Made by a program: the position numbers and the translations under genes. Source: Oceanobacillus piezotolerans (GTDB taxonomy: Bacteria > Bacillota > Bacilli > Bacillales > Amphibacillaceae). From it: 64,000 nucleotides of DNA. Position 1 is the first letter of the stretch. The number at the start of each line of letters is the position of its first letter. The notes under the pieces are model-generated. The model saw only the letters and a list, made by a program, of their open reading frames with translations. It made no database searches and had not been told where the DNA came from. The stretch spans positions 372,001-436,000 of the forward strand of contig NZ_RCHR01000002.1 of NCBI RefSeq assembly GCF_003665065.1, read 5' to 3'. This document shows, one piece after another, positions 35,034 to 43,438 of the stretch.

Positions 35034-36371
35034 TCAGGATAAGTATTTTTTCACAAAATCAGTAGTGGTCTCCCCTCGTAGAAATGCAGGGTGTAGGATA
35101 GTATTGATTAACATTGGGATATTTGTCTTAATCCCTTTAATTTTATATTCTTTTAGTGCATCTGCCATATACTTAATCGCTTCCTCCCTTGTTTCAGCCT
35201 TTACGATAAGTTTTGCAATCATTGGATCATAAAAAGGCGTTACCTGGGAATTACTATGAATCGCTAATTCATGGCGAATGTGAGGTGCTTCAGGTGTTTC
35301 TAAGTAGCTGATTTTACCCGGGGACGGGAAAAAAGTTGTCGGATCCTCCGCATAAATCCGCGCTTCTATTGCATGCCCCTTATATGTAACATCAGTTTGT
35401 TTAAGGGATAAAGCTTCTCCAGCTGCCACACGAATTTGCTTTTCGACAAGATCTATCCCCGTTATCTCCTCTGTTATCGGATGTTCTACTTGTAAACGTG
35501 TGTTCATTTCTAAAAAGAAAAAGTTCTTGTTTTCGTCTACAATAAATTCAATCGTACCAGCATTAGTATAGCCAATGGACCTCGCTGCTTGAACTGCAGC
35601 TTCCCCCATTCTAATTCTTGTTTCCTCATCAAGGAATGGAGACGGTGCTTCTTCGATGACTTTTTGATTCCTTCGTTGAATCGAGCATTCTCTCTCCCCT
35701 AAGTGGATGATATTGCCATGTTGATCTGCAAGAATTTGAATTTCAATGTGACGCGGATTTCCAATGAATTTTTCAAGATACATGGCGCCGTCTCCAAAGA
35801 AGTCCATTGCACGCTTCTGATTTCCTTCAAAAGCCTTCATGAGTTCTTCTTGATTGTTCACTACCTGCATCCCGATCCCACCGCCACCAGATGAGGCTTT
35901 TAACATAAGAGGATATCCAATTGCCGCAGCAACTTTGGCTGCTTCCTTGTTATCTTGGAGTGCATAATTTATCCCTGGAACAAGGGGAACATTGGCAGCT
36001 TCCATTGTTTTTCTTGCTTCTATTTTACTTCCCATTTGAGCAATAACCGTCCCTGATGGACCTATAAAAATGAGTCCTGCTTCCACGCATGCATTGGAAA
36101 AATGTGGATTCTCTGATAATAAACCATAACCCGGATGAACAGCTTCAGCGCGCGACTCTTTTGCAACCTCAATGATCTTTTCGATATTTAAATAACTCTC
36201 ATTTACCCTTGGCTTGCCAATAAGATATGCTTCGTCCGCATGTGAGACGTGTGGTGCATCCTTATCAGCTTCGGAATAGATTGCGACTGTTTGGATGCCC
36301 ATTCGCTTACAGGTTCGAATGATTCGGGAAGCGATTTCTCCGCGATTTGCAATTAAAATTTTGTTAAACAT
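35034..36371 (-). CDS. Biotin carboxylase (AccC-like), orphan
   Basis: A 445-aa ATP-grasp biotin carboxylase. KILIANRGEIASRIIRTC opens it; the glycine-rich KASSGGGGIGMQ, the ECSIQRRNQK motif and FLEMNTRLQVEHP are complete. It carboxylates biotin on a carrier protein. No biotin carrier or carboxyltransferase gene is nearby in the window, so its partner is elsewhere, or it is a remnant of a geranyl-/3-methylcrotonyl-type carboxylase set. AAAAGGAGTG precedes the ATG. It may be read with the upstream thioesterase and dehydrogenase genes, 164 bp away. Confidence 0.92.
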   Translation of the reverse strand: MFNKILIANRGEIASRIIRTCKRMGIQTVAIYSEADKDAPHVSHADEAYLIGKPRVNESYLNIEKIIEVAKESRAEAVHPGYGLLSENPHFSNACVEAGLIFIGPSGTVIAQMGSKIEARKTMEAANVPLVPGINYALQDNKEAAKVAAAIGYPLMLKASSGGGGIGMQVVNNQEELMKAFEGNQKRAMDFFGDGAMYLEKFIGNPRHIEIQILADQHGNIIHLGERECSIQRRNQKVIEEAPSPFLDEETRIRMGEAAVQAARSIGYTNAGTIEFIVDENKNFFFLEMNTRLQVEHPITEEITGIDLVEKQIRVAAGEALSLKQTDVTYKGHAIEARIYAEDPTTFFPSPGKISYLETPEAPHIRHELAIHSNSQVTPFYDPMIAKLIVKAETREEAIKYMADALKEYKIKGIKTNIPMLINTILHPAFLRGETTTDFVKKYLS

Positions 36372-36535
36372 GTTATCACTCCTTTTCTACTACTATGATA
36401 ATCACGTCTACGACTTTGACAGGGACTCGTTTCAAAGATTTTAGTTTCATCTACCGTTCATTCTGCAGTAAACCCAATTTAACCCAATATTTTCATAGAT
36501 TTTTAGTAAACGATAATGTCACCGGATTCTAGGTA

Positions 36536-36943
36536 TTAAGATTCTATACTATTTAATAGTAAATGTTCTTCCAACTGCACCCTGATTTCTTGGGGTATTG
36601 ATTCAGATACTTGTTTTTCAACATTATAATTCACATAAACTACCGAACCTTTCACACAGATATTCCCTTCTTGATGAATCTCTTCATATAATTCAAGACT
36701 CGAATTGCCTATTCTCTTTACCCAAGTGTATACTTCCACATTTTTTCCAAAGTAGATTTGATTCAAGTAATCAACATTCATATTTAAGATAATCATTTTC
36801 CAATGAGCAAAGGAATCATCTGGTGTAAAGAGTTTAAATATTGGATTACGCGCTGCTTCTAACCAAACTGGAATAGTTGTATTATTAATGTGACCAACTC
36901 CATCCGTTTCGGATACTCTTGGTTCTATTACTTTTTTATACAT
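36536..36943 (-). CDS. Acyl-CoA thioesterase, hotdog fold (4HBT type)
   Basis: A 135-aa single-domain hotdog protein. The catalytic-type SETDGVGHINNTTIPVWLEAAR block (Asp14 in TDGVGHINN) and the later YLNQIYFGKNVEVYTWVKRIG strand match the 4-hydroxybenzoyl-CoA thioesterase/YbgC group. It releases free acids from CoA esters. It lies 25 bp behind an iron-type alcohol dehydrogenase on the same strand, which suggests coexpression. Substrate length is unknown. Confidence 0.85.
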   Translation of the reverse strand: MYKKVIEPRVSETDGVGHINNTTIPVWLEAARNPIFKLFTPDDSFAHWKMIILNMNVDYLNQIYFGKNVEVYTWVKRIGNSSLELYEEIHQEGNICVKGSVVYVNYNVEKQVSESIPQEIRVQLEEHLLLNSIES

Positions 36944-36968
36944 CGAACTTCCCCCTATGAGATTATGT

Positions 36969-38141
36969 CTAATTACTTGTTAATTTGCCCTCATATGCTG
37001 ATTGGTAGATTTCTCTAATATCACCCTTGTTTAGTATCTTTGGGCTTCGGCTTAACAGTCGCTTCTGCTCGATTCCATTTTCCACTAGTCGCTCGATATC
37101 TTTAGCTTCAATATTATATTTACTTAAAGAAGTCGGTAACCCAACATCCTGTATTAAATTCTGTATATGTTTAACAACATCGATAGCAATGTCTCTTTCA
37201 CTTTTTCCATCTGTTGGGAGGTGCAAAACATTCCCTATCCTAACCATCTTTTTCATACAGGCAGGCCAAATATGATCATATACATAAGGAAGCAGCACAG
37301 CATTTGACTCACCATGTGGTATTTTAAACAACCCACCTAATGGATATGCAAGGGCATGAACACCAGCAACCCCTGCGTTAAAAAAGCTTAATCCTGCTAG
37401 TAAACTACCTATAGACATCTCCTCTCTTGCTTTCTTATCTCCTCCATTCCATACTGCTGTTCTTATATTTTTTGCTATTTTCTCCATTGCTTCTATTGCT
37501 AAAGCATCCGTTAAAGGAGTTGCATTAATGGAAGTATATGCCTCTATTGCATGTGTTAAAGCATCCACTCCGCTTGCTGCCGTTACTCTTGGTGGTAACG
37601 TATAAGTGAAAGCAGGATCAACTATGGCATAATCAGCAAGCAAAAACTCATGGGTGAGTATATCTTTAGTATCTTCTAAGGAAAACACAGCAATATCCGT
37701 TACTTCAGCACCTGTTCCAGCTGTAGTAGGAATTAGCACTTTTGGCAGGCCTCTCTTTTCTAACTGCTTTTTCCCGGTTAAATTTAAGTAGTCCTCCACT
37801 ATTTCCTGATTTTCGGCAAGTACGGCTGCTGCTTTTGCCAAATCCAGCGCACTTCCTCCACCAATACCAACAACCAAATCTACGCCACTATTCCTTACCT
37901 TCTCTATAATCTTATTCCCAATATGTAGTGACGGCTCTGGAACAACATCTGTACAGATTTCAATCGATACTTGGCTTTTTTTTAATTTTTCTAGAATGTA
38001 ATCAAGGTGGCCAAGTTCTTGAAGCACCGGGTCTGTCAGTAGGAAGACCTTTTTAGCATTTAGATCTTTAATGATTTTATCTAACCTATCTATTGCTCCT
38101 TCACCATGGTAGATTTTTTTTGGAGAGATAAATTGGTTCAT
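36969..38141 (-). CDS. Iron-containing alcohol dehydrogenase, paralogue 1
   Basis: A 390-aa group III dehydrogenase. The NAD-binding VVGIGGGSALDLAKAAAV region, the metal-binding region with SGVDALTHAIEAYTS and HALAYPLGGLFKIPHGESNAVLLP, and a complete C-terminal domain are present. It interconverts an alcohol and an aldehyde or ketone. A second, related gene is directly upstream (96-bp gap). The two share layout but differ in many residues, so they are old duplicates or separate acquisitions. Confidence 0.93.
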   Translation of the reverse strand: MNQFISPKKIYHGEGAIDRLDKIIKDLNAKKVFLLTDPVLQELGHLDYILEKLKKSQVSIEICTDVVPEPSLHIGNKIIEKVRNSGVDLVVGIGGGSALDLAKAAAVLAENQEIVEDYLNLTGKKQLEKRGLPKVLIPTTAGTGAEVTDIAVFSLEDTKDILTHEFLLADYAIVDPAFTYTLPPRVTAASGVDALTHAIEAYTSINATPLTDALAIEAMEKIAKNIRTAVWNGGDKKAREEMSIGSLLAGLSFFNAGVAGVHALAYPLGGLFKIPHGESNAVLLPYVYDHIWPACMKKMVRIGNVLHLPTDGKSERDIAIDVVKHIQNLIQDVGLPTSLSKYNIEAKDIERLVENGIEQKRLLSRSPKILNKGDIREIYQSAYEGKLTSN

Positions 38142-38237
38142 TTTCTAACTCCTTTCAAATAAGATTGCTGTACTTATTTGTCTCTAAAACTGTACTAAGC
38201 TTTCAAAACAGTTTCTCTATCCCCAATACTTCTTCAA

Positions 38238-39434
38238 TTATCTGACTTTACTTTCATCCGAAAACTGATAATCATAACAACCTTGATAAAGTTCTTCGAT
38301 TTCTTTTTGGGTAGGTACTCTCGGATTATTTTGCGGACTTCCACTTGCTAAAGCATCTGTTGCCATTTTGCTGGTAACGTTTACAAATAAATCCTTATCA
38401 ATTCCCCATCCTTTCAAATTAGGAATATTTAAGTCCAAGCATAGTTTCTTCACAGCTATAACTGCCACATTTGCTGCCTCGGTATCAGAGAGATTTGTTG
38501 TTTCCGATTCAAAAAATCTTCCCAAATCTGCTAGACGTTCTATACAGGCTTCTTTACTAAATTCAAGTACTGCGGGCAAAAGCATTGCATTTGAAAATCC
38601 GTGCGGAACATGGAATAGCGCTCCAATTGGCCTCGACATACCATGAACTAAACACACAGAGGAATTTGAAAAAGCCATCCCAGCTTGCAATGCTCCTAAT
38701 GACATAGCTTCTCTTGCATTCATATTTTTTCCATCCTCATAGGCAGGCTTTAAATTATGAACGATTAACTCCATCGCGGAAAGTGCCAGCCTGTCTGCCA
38801 TTGGATGTGCTCTCCTTGAAATATAAGCTTCAATTGCATGACTTAACGCATCCACACCTGTTGCAGCAGTAACAGACTTTGGCGAGGATGCACTCAAAGC
38901 TGGATCAACAATTGCCACCTCAGGCATGAATGCCGGTTGTTTAATCATCATCTTGACATCATTTGAGGTATTCGTGATAATCGTTGCGTCTGTGGCTTCA
39001 GAGCCTGTGCCAGCTGTGGTAGGGATAGCTATATGTGCGATTGGTTTCCGAGCAGCAATTTTCTTCTCCCCCATATAGTCTCCAATATATCCTCCATTGG
39101 TTCCAAGTACAGCAATTGCTTTTGCTGTATCAATGCAGCTTCCACCGCCAAGCGAAATAATCACATCACACTTTTCTTTTTGAAACTTTTCTAAGCCTTG
39201 AGCAACGTATTCATCAGTTGGTTCCGACTTCACCCCTAGATAAGCAACGCTTTCAACATCTGCTCTTACAAGATAATCTCTGCATTCACTCACATAACCG
39301 AGGTCATTCATTACGTTATCACTGATGATTAGTGCTTTCTTCCCACGAAGTGATGCTTCTTTTCCTACTGTTTTAAATGCTTTTTGGCCGTAGTTTATTG
39401 TTTGTGGTGAGCGGAAGGTAGCAAAGTTTTTCAT
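38238..39434 (-). CDS. Iron-containing alcohol dehydrogenase, paralogue 2
   Basis: A 398-aa enzyme of the same family. The Rossmann-type ISLGGGSCIDTAKAIAVLG, the GVDALSHAIEAYISRRAHP and HGMSRPIGALFHVPHGFSNAMLLP metal-binding segments are intact. It belongs near the 1,3-propanediol/4-hydroxybutyrate or lactaldehyde-type dehydrogenases. The start lies after AAGGAGTG. It is divergent from the SDR gene at 39594. Together with the monooxygenase and esterase it could oxidise the alcohol freed from an ester, which is inference. Confidence 0.93.
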   Translation of the reverse strand: MKNFATFRSPQTINYGQKAFKTVGKEASLRGKKALIISDNVMNDLGYVSECRDYLVRADVESVAYLGVKSEPTDEYVAQGLEKFQKEKCDVIISLGGGSCIDTAKAIAVLGTNGGYIGDYMGEKKIAARKPIAHIAIPTTAGTGSEATDATIITNTSNDVKMMIKQPAFMPEVAIVDPALSASSPKSVTAATGVDALSHAIEAYISRRAHPMADRLALSAMELIVHNLKPAYEDGKNMNAREAMSLGALQAGMAFSNSSVCLVHGMSRPIGALFHVPHGFSNAMLLPAVLEFSKEACIERLADLGRFFESETTNLSDTEAANVAVIAVKKLCLDLNIPNLKGWGIDKDLFVNVTSKMATDALASGSPQNNPRVPTQKEIEELYQGCYDYQFSDESKVR

Positions 39435-39529
39435 TGGTTTTCACTCCTTGACTATTTTTATTATTGCATATGCGTGTTCCTTCCATTTTAATATATCAGA
39501 AAAGTCAAAACTATAGTTTATCTATTTAT

Positions 39530-39558
39530 TTGAAAAATAAGATTACATTCAATATATT
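39530..39558 (+). promoter_or_regulatory. Promoter of the SDR gene at 39594
   Basis: TTGAAA (39530-39535), 17-bp spacer, TATATT (39553-39558), about 35 bp before the ATG. Confidence 0.65.
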
Positions 39559-39593
39559 GATAATAAGACTAGATTTCAGGGGGAAGGGTAGAG

Positions 39594-40367
39594 ATGGATA
39601 AATTTGAAAATAAAGTTGCCATTATAACTGGTGCCGCTTCAGGAATTGGCTATGCAATAACAGAGCAATTTATTAAAGAAGGGGGAACTGTGATTGGTGC
39701 GGATATTAATGAAGCAAGCCTTCAAAACCTCAAAGAAATATTTGGTGATTCTTTTATTGGTGTAAAAGCTGATGTAACAAAGGAAGAAGACCATATTAAA
39801 ATAGTAAAAATGGCAACTGAGAAGTTTAGTAAACTTGATTATGCACTAAATGTTGCCGGTGGAAGTAAACCAGGCACCATTATCGATCAACCAGAAGAAG
39901 ATTGGAGATTTACAATTGACCTCGTATTAAATAGTGTCTTCTTAGGAATCAAACACCAAGGACAACAAATGAAAAAGCAACATAATGGAGTAATCATAAA
40001 CATTTCTTCTCTTAATGCCCATGTCCCTATGTATGCTGGTGGTGCATATGCATCCGGAAAAGCAGCAGTAGAAATGTTAACTAAGAACGCTGCTTTAGAA
40101 CTAGCCCGTTATAATATACGGGTAAATGCTATTTTACCAGGATTAGTTGATACTCCACTCACTAGAAAGTTCAACTCTAAGCCTGAAATAAAAGATGCAT
40201 TTATGGAAAGAATCCCGATGAATCGTCCAGCTAGTCCAGAAGAAATTGCTGCTCCATCATTATTTCTATTAACAGAAGATGCAAGCTATATTAATGGAAC
40301 AAGTTTAGTTGTTGATGGGGGCTGGGAAATAACTGGTTATCCGGACTTAAGTAGGTTTAGAAAATAG
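39594..40367 (+). CDS. Short-chain dehydrogenase/reductase
   Basis: A 257-aa classical SDR: TGAASGIGYAI cofactor loop near residue 12, NVAGG in place of NNAGG, the serine in NISSLNAHVPMYAGG, the YASGK active-site Tyr/Lys and the DGGWEITG C-terminus. It acts on an alcohol, ketone or similar substrate with NAD(P). It is the only plus-strand gene in the right two thirds of the window and has its own promoter and terminator. Its substrate is unknown. Confidence 0.9.
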   Translation: MDKFENKVAIITGAASGIGYAITEQFIKEGGTVIGADINEASLQNLKEIFGDSFIGVKADVTKEEDHIKIVKMATEKFSKLDYALNVAGGSKPGTIIDQPEEDWRFTIDLVLNSVFLGIKHQGQQMKKQHNGVIINISSLNAHVPMYAGGAYASGKAAVEMLTKNAALELARYNIRVNAILPGLVDTPLTRKFNSKPEIKDAFMERIPMNRPASPEEIAAPSLFLLTEDASYINGTSLVVDGGWEITGYPDLSRFRK

Positions 40368-40380
40368 AAAAACTTAATTT

Positions 40381-40427
40381 AAATATGGAGGTAAGAGTTT
40401 TCAAACCCTCACTTCCATATTTTATTT
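40381..40427. terminator. Terminator between the SDR and MDR genes
   Basis: AAATATGGAGGTAAGAG pairs with CTCACTTCCATATTT with one mismatch and a short loop, followed by T residues. It serves convergent genes. Confidence 0.85.
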
Positions 40428-40451
40428 ATTATTATCTAACTTCATATATAT

Positions 40452-41468
40452 TTATGGAATAGAAATAACAATTTTACCAAATGAATTCCCTTTATCCATT
40501 TGTTTATGCGCTTCTTCAATTTCTTCAAGAGGATAAACTTTATCTATCACGGGCTTTAATTGTTGCTCTTCATAAAGAGATAGCATACTTGCAAATTCAT
40601 TTGGTGTACCCATTGTTGACCCAAGAATTTGCATTTGCTTAAAGAAGATTCTAGGCATTACTACGTTTTTCACAGGACCTAAAGTAGCTCCAAAACTAAC
40701 AATCTTACTAGCTGGTTTGGCAAGGCTGACTAAATCATTAAAAGTATCTCCCCCGATACTATCTATTGAAACATCAGCACCACCAGATAATTCTTTCATT
40801 TCCTTCACCCAAGTTTCCGAGCCATAATTAACTCCCCCTACTGCTCCCAATGCAACGGCTTGTTCTATTTTTTTATCACTACTTGATGTAACAAATACCC
40901 TAGCACCTTGAGCTACAGCTATTTGGAGAGCAAATGTTGCTACACCCCCGCCAATTCCAGGAATGATAACTGTATCACCTTTTTTCACTTGTCCTTTCGT
41001 TACAACAGAACGATACGCTGTTAAACCTCCTAATGGAATAGCCGCTGCTTCTTCAAAAGTAAGATGCTTTGGTTTCAAAAATACATTTTCAGCAGGAACT
41101 TTTACATATTGGGCATACGTACCATCATCTGGAACTCCTAATACTCTATGTTCTTTAGATGGATAGTCCGGGTTGTTCCCCCAATAAAGTGCAGAGTTGA
41201 TAACTACTTCACTACCAAGTTTTAATCCTTCTACTCCTTCTCCTAATTCCTCTATGATTCCTGCTCCATCCGCTCCTGGTATCGAGGGGACTTTAATACC
41301 TGGATAAAGCCCGTATCGAATGAAAACATCCCTCCTATTTAGGGCCGCATTCCGAAGACGAATGAGAACTTCTCCCTTATTTGGTCTTGGCGTCACCACT
41401 TCTTCCAAATATAATGGAGCCATCTCTTCACCTGGTTTTACTCTATCTTTCAAAACAACAGCTTTCAT
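40452..41468 (-). CDS. MDR-family (quinone-oxidoreductase-like) dehydrogenase
   Basis: A 338-aa medium-chain reductase. NRRDVFIRYGLYPGI, GADGAGIIEELGEGV, the VIIPGIGGGVATFALQIAVAQGARVFVTSSS nucleotide site and the C-terminal KVYPLEEIEEAHKQMDKGNSFGKIVI are the usual sequence order. No catalytic zinc ligands (Cys/His in the usual places) or structural zinc cluster are evident, so it fits zeta-crystallin/quinone-reductase-type enzymes. TAGGAGG precedes the ATG. The SDR remnant lies directly upstream, suggesting they were once an operon. Confidence 0.88.
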   Translation of the reverse strand: MKAVVLKDRVKPGEEMAPLYLEEVVTPRPNKGEVLIRLRNAALNRRDVFIRYGLYPGIKVPSIPGADGAGIIEELGEGVEGLKLGSEVVINSALYWGNNPDYPSKEHRVLGVPDDGTYAQYVKVPAENVFLKPKHLTFEEAAAIPLGGLTAYRSVVTKGQVKKGDTVIIPGIGGGVATFALQIAVAQGARVFVTSSSDKKIEQAVALGAVGGVNYGSETWVKEMKELSGGADVSIDSIGGDTFNDLVSLAKPASKIVSFGATLGPVKNVVMPRIFFKQMQILGSTMGTPNEFASMLSLYEEQQLKPVIDKVYPLEEIEEAHKQMDKGNSFGKIVISIP

Positions 41469-41495
41469 CGTATTCCTCCTAACTATTTTCTGCTA

Positions 41496-41866
41496 TTAAA
41501 TAACCGTACCACCATCTACATGTAAGACTGTTCCAGTAATATATTTCGCCTCGTCTGATGCTAAAAAAGCATAGGCATTCACAATATCTTCTGGCTCTTC
41601 CAATTGTCCTAGAACTGATTTTCTTTCATGGAATCCTAAACTTGCTTAGGCATTTTCTTTGTTGCCCGATGGCTTCTTTATTCGTTACATCACCAACAAA
41701 CGTCATTAACTGGCTCAAATTTCTTTTCTTTTATACTTGTTGCAATATCATTCCATTCAGATCGAACGGTACAATATTGCTCATTTTTCTAGGAACTTAT
41801 AACGGTTAGTAGGCCCCTTCCCTTGGCACCGCCGGTGATGATTGCTGATTAATCTTTTAGACTCAT
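41496..41866 (-). pseudogene. SDR pseudogene with internal deletion
   Basis: The minus strand begins MSLKD, then a stop, then SAIITGGAKGRG, an SDR N-terminus. Frameshifts and stops follow; the end reads [20 protein letters not shown] and [14 protein letters not shown], an intact SDR C-terminus. The whole is 371 bp, about half of a normal SDR gene, so a large central part is lost. Confidence 0.85.
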
Positions 41867-41882
41867 AAGTTTAGTCCCTTTC

Positions 41883-43013
41883 TTACTTTAAAAGTTGATT
41901 TGCAATAATAACCCTCTGTATTTGATTCGTTCCCTCATAGATTTGTGTAATTTTTGCATCACGCATCATTCGTTCTACTGGATAATCTTTGATATATCCG
42001 TATCCACCAAGTAATTGAACCGCATTGGTTGTTACTTCCATTGCTGTATCCGATGCAACACATTTTGCCATCGAAGCATAACGAATCACATTTGGATCCT
42101 TTCTATCTAGCATTTCTGCTGCTTTTTGAACTAGTAGTCTGGAAGATTCAATTTTCATTGCCATATTTGCAATTTCTGATTGAACCATTTGGAACGTACT
42201 TATTGGTCTTCCAAACTGCTTTCTTTCCTTCACATAATTTAAGCAATAGTCAAAAGCCCCCTGTGCAATTCCAGTTGCTTGTGCACCAATCACAGGCCTT
42301 GTCTCATTAAATACATTCATTAGGATCTTGAACCCTTCATTTTCTCCTCCTATCAGATTTCCCTTGCCAACTCGTACATTCTCGAGAATTACTTCTCTTG
42401 TAACGGATCCTCGAATTCCCATTTTATCTTCTTCTTTTCCAAAGCTGAGACCTGGTGTCCCTTTTTCCACAATAAATAAGGAAATTCCTTTCGTTCGATC
42501 CTCCGAAGTACGAGCTACGATTACATATACTTCAGAAAGCCCAGCATTGGTTATAAATATCTTTTGACCATTGATGATGTAGTCATCACCCTCTCGGACA
42601 GCCATCGTTTTAGCACTGGAAACATCAGAACCTGCGCCTGGTTCTGTTATTCCAAAAGAACCCAAGATTTTCCCTTCTGCTAGTAGTGGTATGTACTTTT
42701 TCTTTTGTTCTTCATTACCAGCAATTAAAAAAGGCGCCATGGCTAATGCTTGTGTTGTATTGATTACGGAAGTCGAGGCACATACTTTGGCGATTTCTTC
42801 CACTACGGCTACATGACTAATCATGTCACCTCCAACACCACCGTATTCCTCTGGTACATGGACTCCAAACAGACCATTTTCAGCCATGACTCGAACATTA
42901 TCCCAAGGGAATTCTCCAGTTCGATCTACTTCCGCTGCTCGTGGTTCGATGTGATCTTTCGCAATTAAACGAGCAACTTTTTGAATCATTTCTTGTTGTT
43001 CTGTTAATAGCAT
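41883..43013 (-). CDS. Acyl-CoA dehydrogenase, short/medium-chain type
   Basis: A 376-aa acyl-CoA dehydrogenase. FGITEPGAGSDVSS, the FITNAG motif and the C-terminal IYEGTNQIQRVIIANQLL are present; the Glu in YEGTN is the usual catalytic base. It oxidises acyl-CoA to enoyl-CoA with FAD, passing electrons to ETF. AGGAGTG precedes the ATG. The gene has its own promoter with a cre box on the start site and a terminator-like hairpin in the leader, which implies controlled readthrough. Confidence 0.94.
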   Translation of the reverse strand: MLLTEQQEMIQKVARLIAKDHIEPRAAEVDRTGEFPWDNVRVMAENGLFGVHVPEEYGGVGGDMISHVAVVEEIAKVCASTSVINTTQALAMAPFLIAGNEEQKKKYIPLLAEGKILGSFGITEPGAGSDVSSAKTMAVREGDDYIINGQKIFITNAGLSEVYVIVARTSEDRTKGISLFIVEKGTPGLSFGKEEDKMGIRGSVTREVILENVRVGKGNLIGGENEGFKILMNVFNETRPVIGAQATGIAQGAFDYCLNYVKERKQFGRPISTFQMVQSEIANMAMKIESSRLLVQKAAEMLDRKDPNVIRYASMAKCVASDTAMEVTTNAVQLLGGYGYIKDYPVERMMRDAKITQIYEGTNQIQRVIIANQLLK

Positions 43014-43071
43014 GATTATCCACTCCTAAGCATTTTATTTTCCTGATTGTCCAATTAAGTAAAACTAAAAA

Positions 43072-43102
43072 TCCACCCAGTTTTGAATTTTTCCCGGGTG
43101 GA
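43072..43102 (-). terminator. Terminator-like hairpin in the acyl-CoA dehydrogenase leader
   Basis: On the minus strand TCCACCC (43102-43096) and GGGTGGA (43078-43072) form a stem with a 17-nt loop and are followed by TTTTTAGTTTT. It lies between the 43192-43164 promoter and the gene start at 43013, so it would stop transcripts before the gene unless suppressed. Confidence 0.7.
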
Positions 43103-43144
43103 GTTACTTCTGAATATAAATTTTTAAACATACTAAATTAAGAA

Positions 43145-43158
43145 TGAGAACGATTACA
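43145..43158. promoter_or_regulatory. CcpA cre box at the acyl-CoA dehydrogenase promoter
   Basis: TGAGAACGATTACA fits TGWNANCGNTNNCA fully and covers the expected transcription start, as at 34804. Confidence 0.75.
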
Positions 43159-43163
43159 CTATC

Positions 43164-43192
43164 ATTTTAAAAAATAAATACTTAAAAGTCAA
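43164..43192 (-). promoter_or_regulatory. Promoter of acyl-CoA dehydrogenase 43013
   Basis: Minus strand TTGACT (43187-43192), 17-bp spacer, TAAAAT (43164-43169). The leader would be about 145 nt. Confidence 0.75.
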
Positions 43193-43293
43193 TTAATTTT
43201 GTATACTCTCATTAAGTATAATTTTCGTAACTAGTTCAACTCAATCATTTAATGTAATTACCCCATTTATTTTAGTACATCTAAACCTACTGT

Positions 43294-43418
43294 TCATTTT
43301 TTAATTGGCTTGAAAGAAACATCTTTATTAAGCGCTTCATCATATTCTAGTACTGTTTTTTAAATCCTTCTTTGTTGACACCTTCCATTTTCATTCTATT
43401 CCAAAGTATTGCCGTATC
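43294..43418 (-). pseudogene. Short decayed coding remnant, family uncertain
   Basis: The minus strand reads TAILWNRMKMEGVNKEGFKK, then after a one-base slip in an A run, TVLEYDEALNKDVSFKPIKK and a stop. It looks like the end of a protein but is only about 40 codons long. It follows the esterase gene directly. I do not assign a family. Confidence 0.4.
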
Positions 43419-43438
43419 TTATTTTAAAACGATTCAGA

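Noticed and set aside
41558..41809. An 83-aa plus-strand frame.
   Set aside because: It is antisense to the SDR remnant and has no ribosome binding site or known motif.
42898..43131. A 77-aa minus-strand frame overlapping the start of the acyl-CoA dehydrogenase gene.
   Set aside because: It overlaps the N-terminal codons of a clear gene in another frame and spans the leader hairpin. No ribosome binding site.
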